DNA of 64,000 bases, taken from Arenibacter aquaticus. Lineage in GTDB: Bacteria; Bacteroidota; Bacteroidia; Flavobacteriales; Flavobacteriaceae. Made by a program: the position numbers and the translations under genes. The DNA lies in the NCBI RefSeq assembly GCF_003957295.1, contig NZ_RQPJ01000021.1, positions 356,210 through 420,209 of the forward strand, read 5' to 3'. Under the pieces are notes generated by a model. The model had not been told where the DNA came from. It saw nothing but the letters and a program-made list of their open reading frames with translations, and made no database searches. This document shows, piece by piece, positions 43,904-53,569 of this stretch. The first letter of the stretch is position 1, and each line of letters opens with the position of its first letter.

Positions 43904-44659
43904 TGCGCTACATGTAAGTTGTTGACTCTTGCATTGTATTTCTTGCCCCCGTATATTTCACTGGGCTGGGATATCATTGTTGGCTAGGTCCTTGTATTTC
44001 ATCTGTTGTTGTGAAAGTACTATTTCTTGGCTTGTATAACCGGATATGGCCAGGGTACAGAATTTGCATTCTAATCTGGAAGATTGTTTAAAAAGGCTTT
44101 CCGGCCTTTTTTTGTGATACAGATCTGGGAGCGTTTAGGGGTATGTACTATGTAAACAATAATTATTTTCAACTAGGTGCACCACCTCACATTGATTCTA
44201 CATTATCAATTAAAATACATAGAATATTATCCCGTAATACAATAGGGCTTTTGCGCCCAAATCAATATGTTAGCTATTGAAATCCATTTTTTATAGAGGT
44301 TGAAAATTAGAATAACCATGCTTTATGAACTGTATGCGCCATTATTTGGATAAGGTGACTATGTGATCCTTTTTAAAAAAAGCCCAGGTACTGCCAAGAC
44401 CCCATTACATCTTTTTAAATGCAAAAAACTGCATAGGTTAAAATTCCATAAGTATTCATCAAGAATAGTGATAAGAGTTATTCTATATACATCTAATTTT
44501 ATCGCTTCTATAATTGCTACTTAAATATATCAGGGAGCATGTAGGAAAAGGGTTGTCCATATCTATAACGATATAAGTAACTGCCTCTAGTTGTGAAAGT
44601 ATAGAAAGTTGTACGGAGCGTATCCGCAGGTTAATAGTTGAAAAAATAAATATTACTAT
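43904..44659. other. Long intergenic region with a terminator
   Basis: About 755 bp without a supported gene. AAAAAGGC (44090-44097) and GCCTTTTT (44104-44111) form a terminator-like hairpin, 190 bp after the lipoprotein stop. The rest is AT-rich and featureless. Confidence 0.5.
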
Positions 44660-46864
44660 ATGAAAAAATTATTCTTGGGTTTTTGTTTACTAGTAGGATT
44701 CGCTACCAATGCACAAACGGTTGCCGATAAGCCCTTTCTTCAAGATAGTGCAGAGAAGTTCCCGTTAGGAGATGGAGTGGGGGATGTAGGTTTACTTCAA
44801 ATTGGCAGTGACCGAAATAAGGTCATTAAAGTACTTTCCAGCCAAGGGTTATTGCATCCTTATGAAAAAAACCTTCGAAAGGACTTACAATACCGACCCC
44901 TATTGGATGTGGATATTGTAGCCCTGACCCGCTACCAAGATCAGTTTGTTTATTTAACCAAGGAGGCGGTTTTAAGTAATGCATGGGCAGGTAAGTTATA
45001 CATTGACCATAAGATAAATTCTCCTAAGGCCATTGGTATGGGCCCCGATTTTTTAACTATGATAGCAGGAGATAACGATTTTGTTATTTTTAAGGACCAA
45101 CAAGAGGTATGGCGCTCATCTATAGCCGGCCTAAATCCACTATCCGTACTATACGATCCCAATTCCGCTACCTTTATACTACTTTCTGCAACGGGACTGT
45201 ACCAGGTTGATAGTAGTTTGAAAACCGCAAAAAAAGTATTTGAAGTGGACAATGCAACTGCATTCGACTTTTATGAGGATACCCTTGTTTTGGGGACTGG
45301 CAACGGAATACAGATTTTGGACCGCAAAACATTTGGGCTGAATAAGATAGACCAAAAACTACCTTGGACAGCCATTACTGCAGTAAAAAATATTAGTGGG
45401 AGCCTTTGGTTTGGATCTACCAAAGGAGCCTTTAAACAGCGTAAAGATGGGAAATACGATTATTACGCTTCCAAGCGATGGCTGGTAGACGATGAGGTGG
45501 TAGATTTGGCGGCAAGTCCGGACAGTAGTGTACTGATCTTGACCCAAAAGGGGATGAGCAAAATCAACTTTGTACCCATGACCTTGGCGGAAAAAGCCGA
45601 CTATTTTCAAGAGATTCAAAGATTGCGACATATACGCTACGGTTTTACTTCTGATCTGGCCATGAAAACACCAGGAGACCTTTCTACAGGCTACTTTCAT
45701 GATACCGATAATGATGGGCTATGGACATCCATGTATTTGGCAGGGGAGTTGTTCCGCTATGCCGTTACCAAGTCTGAAGACGCCAAGCAAAATGCCTACG
45801 AAGCCTTTGAAGCCATGGAGCGTTTAACGGCACTTCCAGATTTAAACGGGTTTCCGGCAAGGTCTTTTGAAAGGGACGGCTATGAAGTGGGACTACACGC
45901 TAACGGATTTTCTGAAGAGTGGAGGGAACAATATGTAAAGGAAAATGGAAGAATTTGGCGTTTGTCAGATGATGAAATTTGGCGATGGAAGTCAACCACA
46001 AGTAGTGATGAATCTTGTGGACATTTCTTTGTGTACGCCCTTTTTGCCGAATTGGCACCGGATAAGGCGTGGCGTGACCGGGCCATTCATCAAATAAAAA
46101 TCCAGATGGACCATATTATGAATAACGATTGGTACCTGGTAGATTGGAACGGGGAGCCCACCGCCTGGGGAAGATGGAACCCTGATTACGTAAATAGTTT
46201 CCCTACCAATGTTGGGGATCGCAGGCTGAATTCCACCCTTATCCTGTCTTTTCTTCAAACCGCCTATCATTTTACCAAGGACAAAAAATATAAAAAGGCA
46301 GCGGAAAAGTTGATAAAAAAATATGGATATGATGAGAATGCCAACCGTCCGGCCACTGTTATTGGTTATGTGGAGGGAGAGGATTTAAGCGATAAATGGA
46401 ACCATTCCGATGATGAGATGTATTTCTTGACCGTTCCCGCCTTTGTGAATTATTCCTTTTCAGAAGAACAGAAAAAAGCACATTTTAATGCGGTTAAAAG
46501 CCATTGGGAAGTGGAGCGCTCTGAAAAGAATCCCTTGTGGAATTATCTTTTTGCCCTGGCTGGAGGGGAAAACATAGATAGCGAGGAGTCCGCTTGGTGG
46601 TTGCGCGAGTTTCCTATGGACCTTATAGATTGGAAAATAGATAATGACCACCGTAAAGACCTGATCAAAATAGCGCCTAATTTTAGAAGTCAGACCTATA
46701 CGGAGGTGTTGCCAGGTGACGAGCGCAGACTGCATTTGCACAATGGGGCTTACCGCAATAACGGTGGTAGCGATGGCAAACGTGAATATGCCCCCTATAT
46801 TTATTTGTTGCCCTATTGGGCAGGGAGGTATGTGGAAGCCATAAGTGCGCCGCAGGCGAAGTAA
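44660..46864 (+). CDS. Secreted two-domain protein: beta-propeller plus helical-barrel glycosidase-like
   Basis: A 734-residue protein with a signal peptide (F-A-T-N-A-Q). Residues about 45-310 look like a propeller of short blades (L-W-F-G-S-T-K-G-A-F, Y-D-P-N-S-A-T-F, L-I-L-T-Q-K-G-M-S). Residues about 340-730 are rich in W, Y and acidic residues in paired helices (H-D-T-D-N-D-G-L-W-T-S-M-Y; A-W-G-R-W-N-P-D-Y-V-N; H-S-D-D-E-M-Y), as in (alpha/alpha)6 glycoside-active folds. I cannot name the family; polysaccharide or glycan processing is only a guess. Confidence 0.65.
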   Translation: MKKLFLGFCLLVGFATNAQTVADKPFLQDSAEKFPLGDGVGDVGLLQIGSDRNKVIKVLSSQGLLHPYEKNLRKDLQYRPLLDVDIVALTRYQDQFVYLTKEAVLSNAWAGKLYIDHKINSPKAIGMGPDFLTMIAGDNDFVIFKDQQEVWRSSIAGLNPLSVLYDPNSATFILLSATGLYQVDSSLKTAKKVFEVDNATAFDFYEDTLVLGTGNGIQILDRKTFGLNKIDQKLPWTAITAVKNISGSLWFGSTKGAFKQRKDGKYDYYASKRWLVDDEVVDLAASPDSSVLILTQKGMSKINFVPMTLAEKADYFQEIQRLRHIRYGFTSDLAMKTPGDLSTGYFHDTDNDGLWTSMYLAGELFRYAVTKSEDAKQNAYEAFEAMERLTALPDLNGFPARSFERDGYEVGLHANGFSEEWREQYVKENGRIWRLSDDEIWRWKSTTSSDESCGHFFVYALFAELAPDKAWRDRAIHQIKIQMDHIMNNDWYLVDWNGEPTAWGRWNPDYVNSFPTNVGDRRLNSTLILSFLQTAYHFTKDKKYKKAAEKLIKKYGYDENANRPATVIGYVEGEDLSDKWNHSDDEMYFLTVPAFVNYSFSEEQKKAHFNAVKSHWEVERSEKNPLWNYLFALAGGENIDSEESAWWLREFPMDLIDWKIDNDHRKDLIKIAPNFRSQTYTEVLPGDERRLHLHNGAYRNNGGSDGKREYAPYIYLLPYWAGRYVEAISAPQAK

Positions 46865-46924
46865 ATTAGTAATCAACAACCAATACTTAAAAAGGGGTTG
46901 GCCATAATCTAACCCACAGTCACT

Positions 46925-46960
46925 AAAAAAGGAAGAGTCTCATGGGCTTTTCCTTTTTTT
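46925..46960 (+). terminator. Terminator after the propeller/helical gene
   Basis: AAAAAAGGAA and TTCCTTTTTT pair as a hairpin with a U-run. The 46961-47199 remainder has no gene. Confidence 0.65.
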
Positions 46961-47093
46961 AAATTCTTCATGATTGGTAGAAAAGTGGACAGGGATTAAC
47001 AGGTTCAAGATAAATTGTGGTGTTTCTGTCACCCGTAGCCTTCCTGGCGTAAGCCCGTCGCAGTCTGCAGATTATTACAACTTTATATTGAGG

Positions 47094-47131
47094 TCTCGGC
47101 TCCGCTTGACCTGACATTCCTCGGCTCCGCT
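47094..47131. repeat. Direct repeat CTCGGCTCCGCT, two copies
   Basis: CTCGGCTCCGCT occurs at 47095-47106 and 47120-47131, in a GC-rich patch after the terminator. AGGTC and GACCT flank the first copy as an inverted repeat. The role is unknown. Confidence 0.55.
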
Positions 47132-47199
47132 ATTATTAAATTAGCTGCCTAAAAATTTGTTTTTTTTAGAATGCTCCTTTAGGGATCTTAGAAGGGCCA

Positions 47200-48201
47200 T
47201 TACATTATATCAGAGAGTTCATCATCTGCCTTGGCGATACCGGGCAGCAATTCTATAAAGGGGTTGCCAACTGCTTTAATCTTTATTTTGTTAGGATAGA
47301 ACAGCACTAAGTTATAACCAGAATAGGACTTGATGGAGTTGTACTTTATACCTTTATACCCCGCATTCTTGGCGCAATCCATTATATACCGGGTTAAGAG
47401 GTAGTCTGGTCGCCAAAACTCTGAATTGCCCTCGCTTTTAAAAATGGCCTCATTCACCTTTAAGGACACCAGTAGTGTGGAAGTTGATACCGATAAATTT
47501 GACCAATTAAAAGTAAGGTCCAATATATTATTTACTTCTGTTTTTATCGTAAATTTTTGACACCAAACAATTAGGGGGTCCTCTGTTGATACCACTTCCC
47601 TTAATGCAGTTTCTTTATCGTTAGCAAGATAAAGATGACTCTGTCCGGAATGATTAAACCTGCCCTCGGTTGGTCTGCCCCTAGGGGCGCTATACATTTT
47701 CTTGGAGGTAAGAACTTCGGCAGATTTAACAGTTCTGGCTCGGTAAAATACTCCCTTAATAGCTGTTTTAGGCAAAGATTCCTGCTGAATTTCCTTAAAT
47801 AATTTACGACCGAATGGGTGTTGGTATCCAAGCATAGGCTTGTCTTCGAGATGCTTTTCAAATGCCTTTATTTGTTTCCCGTGTATTTTGTTGGCTTTTT
47901 CTACATGACCTTCTACCTCCTTATCAAAATTTGACTGAAGTCCAACCGCTTCGTCCAATTTAAAATTTGAATGTCCACAGCTGGGACATACAAGAAGGGA
48001 AACTATATGGTCCCAATATTTTGGGGGTATATTACAATTATTAAGCAATTCTTTGAGTGCTATTTTGTTGCCAAAAATCCATTCCACTTCTCCTTCGTCG
48101 TAGGTTTGGTCATAGGAACAATAATAAATTTTTTCCTGTACGGTATCCAAATATTTCCTTTCCGTAGGGTTTAATCCAGCTAAAATACTCTCCTTATCCA
48201 T
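47200..48201 (-). CDS. RES-domain protein with N-terminal zinc-ribbon-like part
   Basis: A 333-residue protein. The C-terminal two thirds carry the RES pattern: G-V-F-Y-R-A-R, Y-S-A-P-R-G-R-P-T-E-G-R-F-N-H-S-G, and L-Y-L-A-N-D-K-E-T-A-L-R-E-V. RES domains in toxin-antitoxin systems degrade NAD+ with phosphate. The N-terminal region has V-C-P-S-C-G-H, a one-knuckle zinc-ribbon-like motif. No Xre-type antitoxin gene flanks it, so if it is a toxin it lacks a visible partner. Confidence 0.75.
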   Translation of the reverse strand: MDKESILAGLNPTERKYLDTVQEKIYYCSYDQTYDEGEVEWIFGNKIALKELLNNCNIPPKYWDHIVSLLVCPSCGHSNFKLDEAVGLQSNFDKEVEGHVEKANKIHGKQIKAFEKHLEDKPMLGYQHPFGRKLFKEIQQESLPKTAIKGVFYRARTVKSAEVLTSKKMYSAPRGRPTEGRFNHSGQSHLYLANDKETALREVVSTEDPLIVWCQKFTIKTEVNNILDLTFNWSNLSVSTSTLLVSLKVNEAIFKSEGNSEFWRPDYLLTRYIMDCAKNAGYKGIKYNSIKSYSGYNLVLFYPNKIKIKAVGNPFIELLPGIAKADDELSDIM

Positions 48202-48535
48202 GACGATGAAAATTTATAATGCCTTATCATTCAATTTAATGGATAGTAGGTTAGTTTTTTTTAAAAGTTTGTTAAAAGTAATTTCAGTTAATTTAGTTAA
48301 TTGTTCTTTAGTTGTGCTTGCCCTAGCTAGGGCTTAAAGATAGGAGGGAGAACCATATGGGGTCTATTATGTAAAGCAGCTCCAATTGCCATGTCAAAGC
48401 TTAAGCTTTAAAAGGCTTTGTTGAATAATACTTATCATACACTTAGTACCTACCACCTTTCACAGAAAGTAAAAAAGTGACGTACTGTTTATTGATAGGT
48501 TTGTACAAATGGTGAATAAAAAAACGACTTGAATA
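48202..48535. other. Divergent intergenic region without an antitoxin gene
   Basis: About 330 bp between the RES gene and the divergent Gly/Arg-rich gene. No Xre-like or other small ORF is visible here. Confidence 0.4.
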
Positions 48536-49324
48536 ATGAGATGCCTTTTTAAGTATAGTAGACAGATAGCTGCTTTAGGCTGTCTTTTTGTAGTGATGGG
48601 CAGTTATGCTCAAGAACAAACAGAAAATATTGAGGACAATATTGAATATCATAGTTTTATGGATGCCGAAAACATTTATGTACAGCTTAGTACGGCAGAC
48701 CACCCCACTATGCTTTCTATGTTGCGCCGTGGGTTCTTTGTTTATTTTGATGTTAAGGGGAAGAAAAAAAAGAAGGTTTCCGTTCAATATCCTTTGGAAA
48801 CGGAAGCACCACAAAGAGGACAAGGTAGAAATAAATTAGAAGGAGCAAATATTGGTGAAGGGGAAGATAGGGATCGTAAAGAACTGTATATAACGATGAT
48901 GTTGGGGGCTATGCCCAAAAAAGCCCAATATATTAACCTTGACTATGAAGAAGAATTTCATCTAGATCTTAATAAATTGGGTATCGTCATCAGTTACAAC
49001 TACGATGAGGAAGCAAACCTATTGGCATATGAAATTAAGATGCCCAAACAAAACATTGCAGATGCTGGGATGGATTTCTCAAAATTAGCCATCGGTGTGG
49101 TTACCCCAAAAATGGAACAGGAATCGGGAGGTAAAAGCTCCAATATCAGTATTGGTGGCGGTGGCCGAAGCGGCGGAAGAGGTCAGGGTGGTAGATCCCG
49201 TGGCGGTCAAGGCGGACGGGGCGGTGGCTCGCGTGGTGGGGGTCAGGGAGGATCTGCACAACAGGATCAGCGCCCAGAAATAGTAACTATAGATTTTTGG
49301 TTTAAGGCGGAGGTAACGGACTAA
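48536..49324 (+). CDS. Exported protein with Gly/Arg-rich C-terminal tail
   Basis: A 262-residue protein with a signal peptide (L-G-C-L-F-V-V-M-G-S-Y-A-Q). After a beta-rich middle, residues about 203-245 form a Gly-rich tail of G-G-R-S, G-G-R-G-Q and G-G-S-R-G-G-G runs, similar to RGG boxes. It ends in V-T-I-D-F-W-F-K-A. No family recognised. The tail suggests binding to a polymer or nucleic acid, or a flexible surface extension. Confidence 0.7.
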   Translation: MRCLFKYSRQIAALGCLFVVMGSYAQEQTENIEDNIEYHSFMDAENIYVQLSTADHPTMLSMLRRGFFVYFDVKGKKKKKVSVQYPLETEAPQRGQGRNKLEGANIGEGEDRDRKELYITMMLGAMPKKAQYINLDYEEEFHLDLNKLGIVISYNYDEEANLLAYEIKMPKQNIADAGMDFSKLAIGVVTPKMEQESGGKSSNISIGGGGRSGGRGQGGRSRGGQGGRGGGSRGGGQGGSAQQDQRPEIVTIDFWFKAEVTD

Positions 49325-49395
49325 ATTAATTCTATTGTGAGGTAGTAGGAGGGTTTTGGAAATTGGCCCCCGTTGCCAAGTCGGTCAAACAGTTT

Positions 49396-49430
49396 AAAAA
49401 GGGAAAGGCCAGTAGGTTTTCCCTTTTTTT
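49396..49430 (+). terminator. Terminator after the Gly/Arg-rich gene
   Basis: AAAAAGGGAAA and TTTTCCCTTTTT form a hairpin with a U-run. The rest of 49325-49677 has no supported gene. Confidence 0.75.
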
Positions 49431-49677
49431 TGTGTCCCGAAGGCAATCAAGCGGTGCGTTGGCTTATTTATAAAATCTTAATTATTTTTTCTTTTAAAAA
49501 TTTATATAAACATAGTAACCATTGGACAAAAATTAAACTAAGCTGTGGCTGATATTCAGAATTATAGTGCCCCTAAACCACTTTTTTCAAAATTCACGGG
49601 CTTTTCAATCTTACGATAGGTAATGTTCTTCCTATTTGTACGACCAAACGCAGGATGAACCGTTATAGCAAGAATGA

Positions 49678-50661
49678 ATGCAGAAGAAAAATAATAAACT
49701 CCGTACATGTAAAAACCCAAATTTTCGTAACCATATTCACATCGCTTTGCTTCAATTTATAATTCCAGTATTCCTTTTCGTATATATCCCTGTAGAAGCA
49801 CAGGCTAATGATAGGCCTTTACCCATCATAATTGATGCAGATACGGCAAATGAAGTAGATGATCTTTATGCCATTGTGCGAGCCATTGCAGATCCCAAAT
49901 TCAATATTCTGGGTATAACTTCAGCGCAGTTTCATACCTCGCCATTGGCAACGGATAGTAGTGTTTATGAAAGCCAACGGATTAATGAAAGAATACTAAA
50001 ATTAATGGGTCAGGATGCTATTCCGCTTCCTTTGGGGAGTAATGTTCCCATAAAGAATAGTGCAGAGCCTGCCAGTTCTCCCGCTTCCAATTTTATAGTT
50101 GATAGGGCGCATAAATTGCCTGCCGATCAAAAATTGAATGTAGTTGTTCTAGGTTCCTGTACCAATATTGTCAGTGCCATTTTGGAGGACCCATCCATTA
50201 TATCAAAATTGAAAGTACACTATCTCGGTTTTTGGCATGACGTGGAAACCAATACCTATAACAAAAAGGAATTCAATTCCGGAAATGACCCAAAAGCGGT
50301 TGAAATTCTTTTAAACACTAAAGGTCTCGACCTTACTGTAATGACGGCAACTACCAGTCAGCACCTTGTGTTTACAAAAACAGAAGTAGATGCCAATTTA
50401 AAAAATAGGGGAGGTATCGCCGATTATCTGATAAACCGATGGGAAACCTATGAACGCTGGTGGACCAAAGAAGATCCGGAAAAGAGCAGTTGGATAATGT
50501 GGGATGTTGCTATCATAGAAGCACTGGCCCGTCCCGAATTTTCAAAAACCGAAACTTTTTTAACGCCTAAGGAAAATGCGCAACGCCTTATAAACATCCA
50601 TACAAAAATAGATGTGGAAAATATGAAAACGGATTTCTGGCAAAGTTTAAATAAATTATAA
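49678..50661 (+). CDS. Exported nucleoside hydrolase-like protein
   Basis: A 327-residue protein. A hydrophobic signal-like segment (about 20-40) precedes the nucleoside-hydrolase motif I-I-D-A-D-T-A-N-E-V-D-D (Asp53, Asp55, Asp61, Asp62). These Asp residues hold the catalytic calcium in inosine-uridine-preferring hydrolases. The spacing has extra residues compared with the classical D-x-D-x-x-x-D-D and resembles the D-T-D-M-G-N-D-V-D-D subgroup. It would split a nucleoside into base and sugar. It is followed 8 bp later by a sugar-kinase-like gene. Confidence 0.82.
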   Translation: MQKKNNKLRTCKNPNFRNHIHIALLQFIIPVFLFVYIPVEAQANDRPLPIIIDADTANEVDDLYAIVRAIADPKFNILGITSAQFHTSPLATDSSVYESQRINERILKLMGQDAIPLPLGSNVPIKNSAEPASSPASNFIVDRAHKLPADQKLNVVVLGSCTNIVSAILEDPSIISKLKVHYLGFWHDVETNTYNKKEFNSGNDPKAVEILLNTKGLDLTVMTATTSQHLVFTKTEVDANLKNRGGIADYLINRWETYERWWTKEDPEKSSWIMWDVAIIEALARPEFSKTETFLTPKENAQRLINIHTKIDVENMKTDFWQSLNKL

Positions 50662-50669
50662 AATACAGT

Positions 50670-51647
50670 ATGTATCTAAATGCTACTACTTCAATATCAG
50701 ATTTTGAGAACTGTTTAAGCAATATTGGATTTTTAGATCCAAAACAGGAACAAATCTGCTCTATAGAAAAGCCCGGTGAGGGAAACATGAACGTTGTCCT
50801 TAGAATCTGTACCAATAAGCGTTCTTTTATTGTAAAGCAATCCCGTCCCTTTGTTCAAAAGTACCCGCAGATTACTGCGCCCATTGAGCGTATTGATGTA
50901 GAGTACCAATTTTACAAAGCAGTTACCAATAAAGCTATTGAACCACATATACCTAAAATTCTAGCGTATAATGCAGACAGCCATTTATTAATCCTGGACG
51001 ACTTAGGGGATTGTAAGGACATGTCCTACCTGTATGATAAAAGAAATATTGGCACCGCCCAATTGCAACAGCTTTTGGATATTGCTTCCCAGATCCATAC
51101 ATCCAAGCCCATAGAATATCCTGAAAATAGGGAATTGCAATTACTTAATCACCAACACATATTTGTGCTGCCTTTTTTAAAGGAAAGTGATTTCTCACTG
51201 AATGCCATTCAGGATGGACTAGAGGAACTGGCTCTCAGCTATAGAACTGATGAAACATTAAAAAAGGAGATTGCAAAGGTGGGGGAACAGTACCTGTCCC
51301 AGGGCAATGTTCTTTTGCATGGTGATTATTATCCCGGGAGTTGGATGACAAAAGAAGACCATATCTACGTCATTGATCCAGAATTCAGTTTTATGGGATT
51401 TGCTGAATTTGATATGGGGGTACTGGCGGCACATAGTATTATGATTACAATGAATATAGACTGTCTCCAATCAATAGAAAGCGGGTATGCAGGAACGCTG
51501 AACACACTATTGCTTGCTAAAGTAGCCGGAATAGAGGTGATGCGCAGGATAATAGGTTTGGCCCAACTGCCTTTGGAAAGATCCATTCCAGAAAAAAAGT
51601 TGCTTTTGGAGATGGCCCGTGCTTTGATTATGGATAAAAGATATTAA
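50670..51647 (+). CDS. APH-fold kinase, methylthioribose kinase-like
   Basis: A 325-residue protein of the aminoglycoside-phosphotransferase-like fold. The catalytic loop is H-G-D-Y-Y-P-G-S (His217-Asp219) with Ser instead of the usual Asn, as in 5-methylthioribose kinase, and the metal motif is D-P-E-F (Asp236-Glu238). Lys56 is the likely ATP-binding lysine. Together with the adjacent nucleoside hydrolase this suggests salvage of a ribose or methylthioribose unit. The hydrolase has a signal segment while the kinase does not, so transport would have to intervene. Confidence 0.75.
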   Translation: MYLNATTSISDFENCLSNIGFLDPKQEQICSIEKPGEGNMNVVLRICTNKRSFIVKQSRPFVQKYPQITAPIERIDVEYQFYKAVTNKAIEPHIPKILAYNADSHLLILDDLGDCKDMSYLYDKRNIGTAQLQQLLDIASQIHTSKPIEYPENRELQLLNHQHIFVLPFLKESDFSLNAIQDGLEELALSYRTDETLKKEIAKVGEQYLSQGNVLLHGDYYPGSWMTKEDHIYVIDPEFSFMGFAEFDMGVLAAHSIMITMNIDCLQSIESGYAGTLNTLLLAKVAGIEVMRRIIGLAQLPLERSIPEKKLLLEMARALIMDKRY

Positions 51648-51687
51648 GAGTTTTTGTTAAGAAATAAATAGTTTGAGCTATTTATAG

Positions 51688-51766
51688 GACATCAACTGGG
51701 TTAGAATTCCAAGGATAAACGCCCTCTATAAGGTAATTGAACCGGGTTACGGGGTGCATGAATACC
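51688..51766. repeat. Dispersed repeat block with GGTA...TACC arms, copy 1
   Basis: GACATCAA (51688) to AATTCC recurs near 60769, and GGTAATTGAACC...TACC (51732-51766) recurs in degenerate form at 53709-53743 and 54675-54708. The ends form an imperfect stem-loop in each copy. Confidence 0.45.
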
Positions 51767-51848
51767 TATTTTTAGAATACCTAGCTTTGAATAATAGCCT
51801 GCTTGTGGGACAGGCAGGTGTGTTTAAGGGACTATGAACGCAATCAAC

Positions 51849-52544
51849 TTATTTCTTAGCCTTGATATACTTCTGTATAACTTTTTCACTTGCTTTCAAG
51901 GCCATTATATTTAGCTTATCCGATATCAATTCTTTTCCATTGTCCTCCAATTCGGTTATGTGAAACTTCATTTCTTTATCTTCTAAACCACCGTACCCTA
52001 CATTTGTTTTCCAAACTCTAGCCAGATCTTTCCTGCGTATTATTCTAACTTCCACGGCAAGATTTAGATTATAGGTTCTCCACTTGGTAGCGCCATAGGT
52101 AGCTCGCCAGCCCATTAATGGCACAATGACTTCCACAATATAATCGGCATCTATATCTGCATATTTTGAAAGGTCTTTAAGTTCGGACGGCATCATAAAT
52201 TCAGATGCTTGCTCTTTAACTTCAATAGAGCTCACAATACTATTGGCCCGTAGTAGACTATCCAGATTGTTCTGCACCAACTTTGCCGGGTAAAACCGGT
52301 GCCTTTCCCTGTTATCGGCAATATCTGATTGCGTGAGATCTGCGATAAGTCCATTACCAACCGCATCTTTTGGCGTCATAAAACTTAAGGGTGGTGCCTC
52401 GTAGCGTACCAGTAAAACTTTGGTCTTTTTTATTTCTTCTTTTACTTCGGCTGTTAATTTCGGCTTACCCGCATCGTAGGAAGCAGGTATATTGACATTG
52501 GTTAATAAGAGTAAAAAAACAGGGAATAGGTATAGGATTTTCAT
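51849..52544 (-). CDS. Exported protein of unknown function
   Basis: A 231-residue protein with a signal peptide (F-L-L-L-L-T-N-V-N-I-P-A-S). The rest is mixed alpha/beta with I-E-V-K-E-Q-A-S-E-F, Y-A-D-I-D-A-D-Y-I-V-E-V and K-T-K-V-L-L-V-R-Y-E-A-P-P. I do not recognise a family. It is preceded and followed by repeat-bearing intergenic DNA. Confidence 0.6.
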   Translation of the reverse strand: MKILYLFPVFLLLLTNVNIPASYDAGKPKLTAEVKEEIKKTKVLLVRYEAPPLSFMTPKDAVGNGLIADLTQSDIADNRERHRFYPAKLVQNNLDSLLRANSIVSSIEVKEQASEFMMPSELKDLSKYADIDADYIVEVIVPLMGWRATYGATKWRTYNLNLAVEVRIIRRKDLARVWKTNVGYGGLEDKEMKFHITELEDNGKELISDKLNIMALKASEKVIQKYIKAKK

Positions 52545-52939
52545 AAGATGGGATTTGGTGTTAGGTTATTATCGTATTTAGGGTACAGGGCTAAGTTCAT
52601 GTCATGAACGGAAGTGTTACCGAAAAATGCTTCATTGTCTATTAACCGATGCTTATATTCTTCGAGTACGGCTTTAGGTTGTCAGTAGTCCGAAATCAAT
52701 CGTATTTAAGATTCCGAACAGTCTTTACCTAACGCCACCGAATGGGGTATTATTGTGGTTTTAAACAGATGTTGCTTTAAAAGCAATAACCTCTTAAGTA
52801 TATAAGCAAACACTTAGTATAGGTGTGCGGATTGTATGCCATGGTTAGATACGAATTAAATAAAAGTAGTAGAAGCTTACTATAGACACGCAAGATTTAA
52901 TAAAGAAAAGCGTTGTAAATATCAAATCACTTGTGAATT
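52545..52939. other. Divergent intergenic region
   Basis: About 395 bp without a supported gene or clear site. Confidence 0.35.
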
Positions 52940-53569
52940 ATGCTGCAATCTGATGATCAAATACCTGCAAGAGGAGGACTTTTAGGATTTCTAAAGGGTA
53001 CACAACCCTTATCTACTGCCTTTTGGTTGATTGGCCTTGTGCCAGCCATTCTTATTTTTCTGATTATGGTATTTGTTTTACAAAGCCAGACGCTCAATTT
53101 TGAAACATTTCTTCTTTACTCTTTCCTTTTTGTTGGGGTCCATCGCCTTTTCGCTTGGACAAGTATAATACGCTGCCGAAAAAACAGTACAAGTTCACTA
53201 TTTAGTACTTTGGCCATTATTGTGGTAATGATAGATATTTTGTACAAAGGGCTTTTTACAGGAATGTATGTAAACAGCTACTATGAAAAAGAAAAGGGCC
53301 AGCAAGAGCTGGTGGCGATTTTTGAAGAATGTAAACAAGAAGTAAGTAAACGGTACCATAAGCCCTTGGAGGAGTTGGAAACAAACTATAAAAAAAGCTA
53401 CTCTGGTGGGGATATTTATTATGGTGTACAACATGGCACCGATTATTTTGAATGTTATGTACGGCTAGATTCCATTGAAATAAGGCATCGGAAAATTTCC
53501 CAGGGTCCTAGTAAGCCCCGCAATGACAATAAAGAAGAAGAAGGGAGACAAGAAATTCCTGGCCTTTAG
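52940..53569 (+). CDS. Membrane protein of unknown function
   Basis: A 209-residue protein with three hydrophobic segments (about 28-50, 58-75, 87-108) and a soluble C-terminal half rich in charged residues. It loosely resembles DUF805-type proteins but without confirming motifs. Its last codons, encoding E-I-P-G-L and the stop, lie inside the dispersed repeat at 53551, so the repeat appears to have supplied or replaced the 3' end. Confidence 0.55.
   Translation: MLQSDDQIPARGGLLGFLKGTQPLSTAFWLIGLVPAILIFLIMVFVLQSQTLNFETFLLYSFLFVGVHRLFAWTSIIRCRKNSTSSLFSTLAIIVVMIDILYKGLFTGMYVNSYYEKEKGQQELVAIFEECKQEVSKRYHKPLEELETNYKKSYSGGDIYYGVQHGTDYFECYVRLDSIEIRHRKISQGPSKPRNDNKEEEGRQEIPGL

Noticed and set aside
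47200-48535. RES-Xre toxin-antitoxin pair
   Set aside because: No antitoxin-sized ORF with a helix-turn-helix flanks the RES gene on either side.
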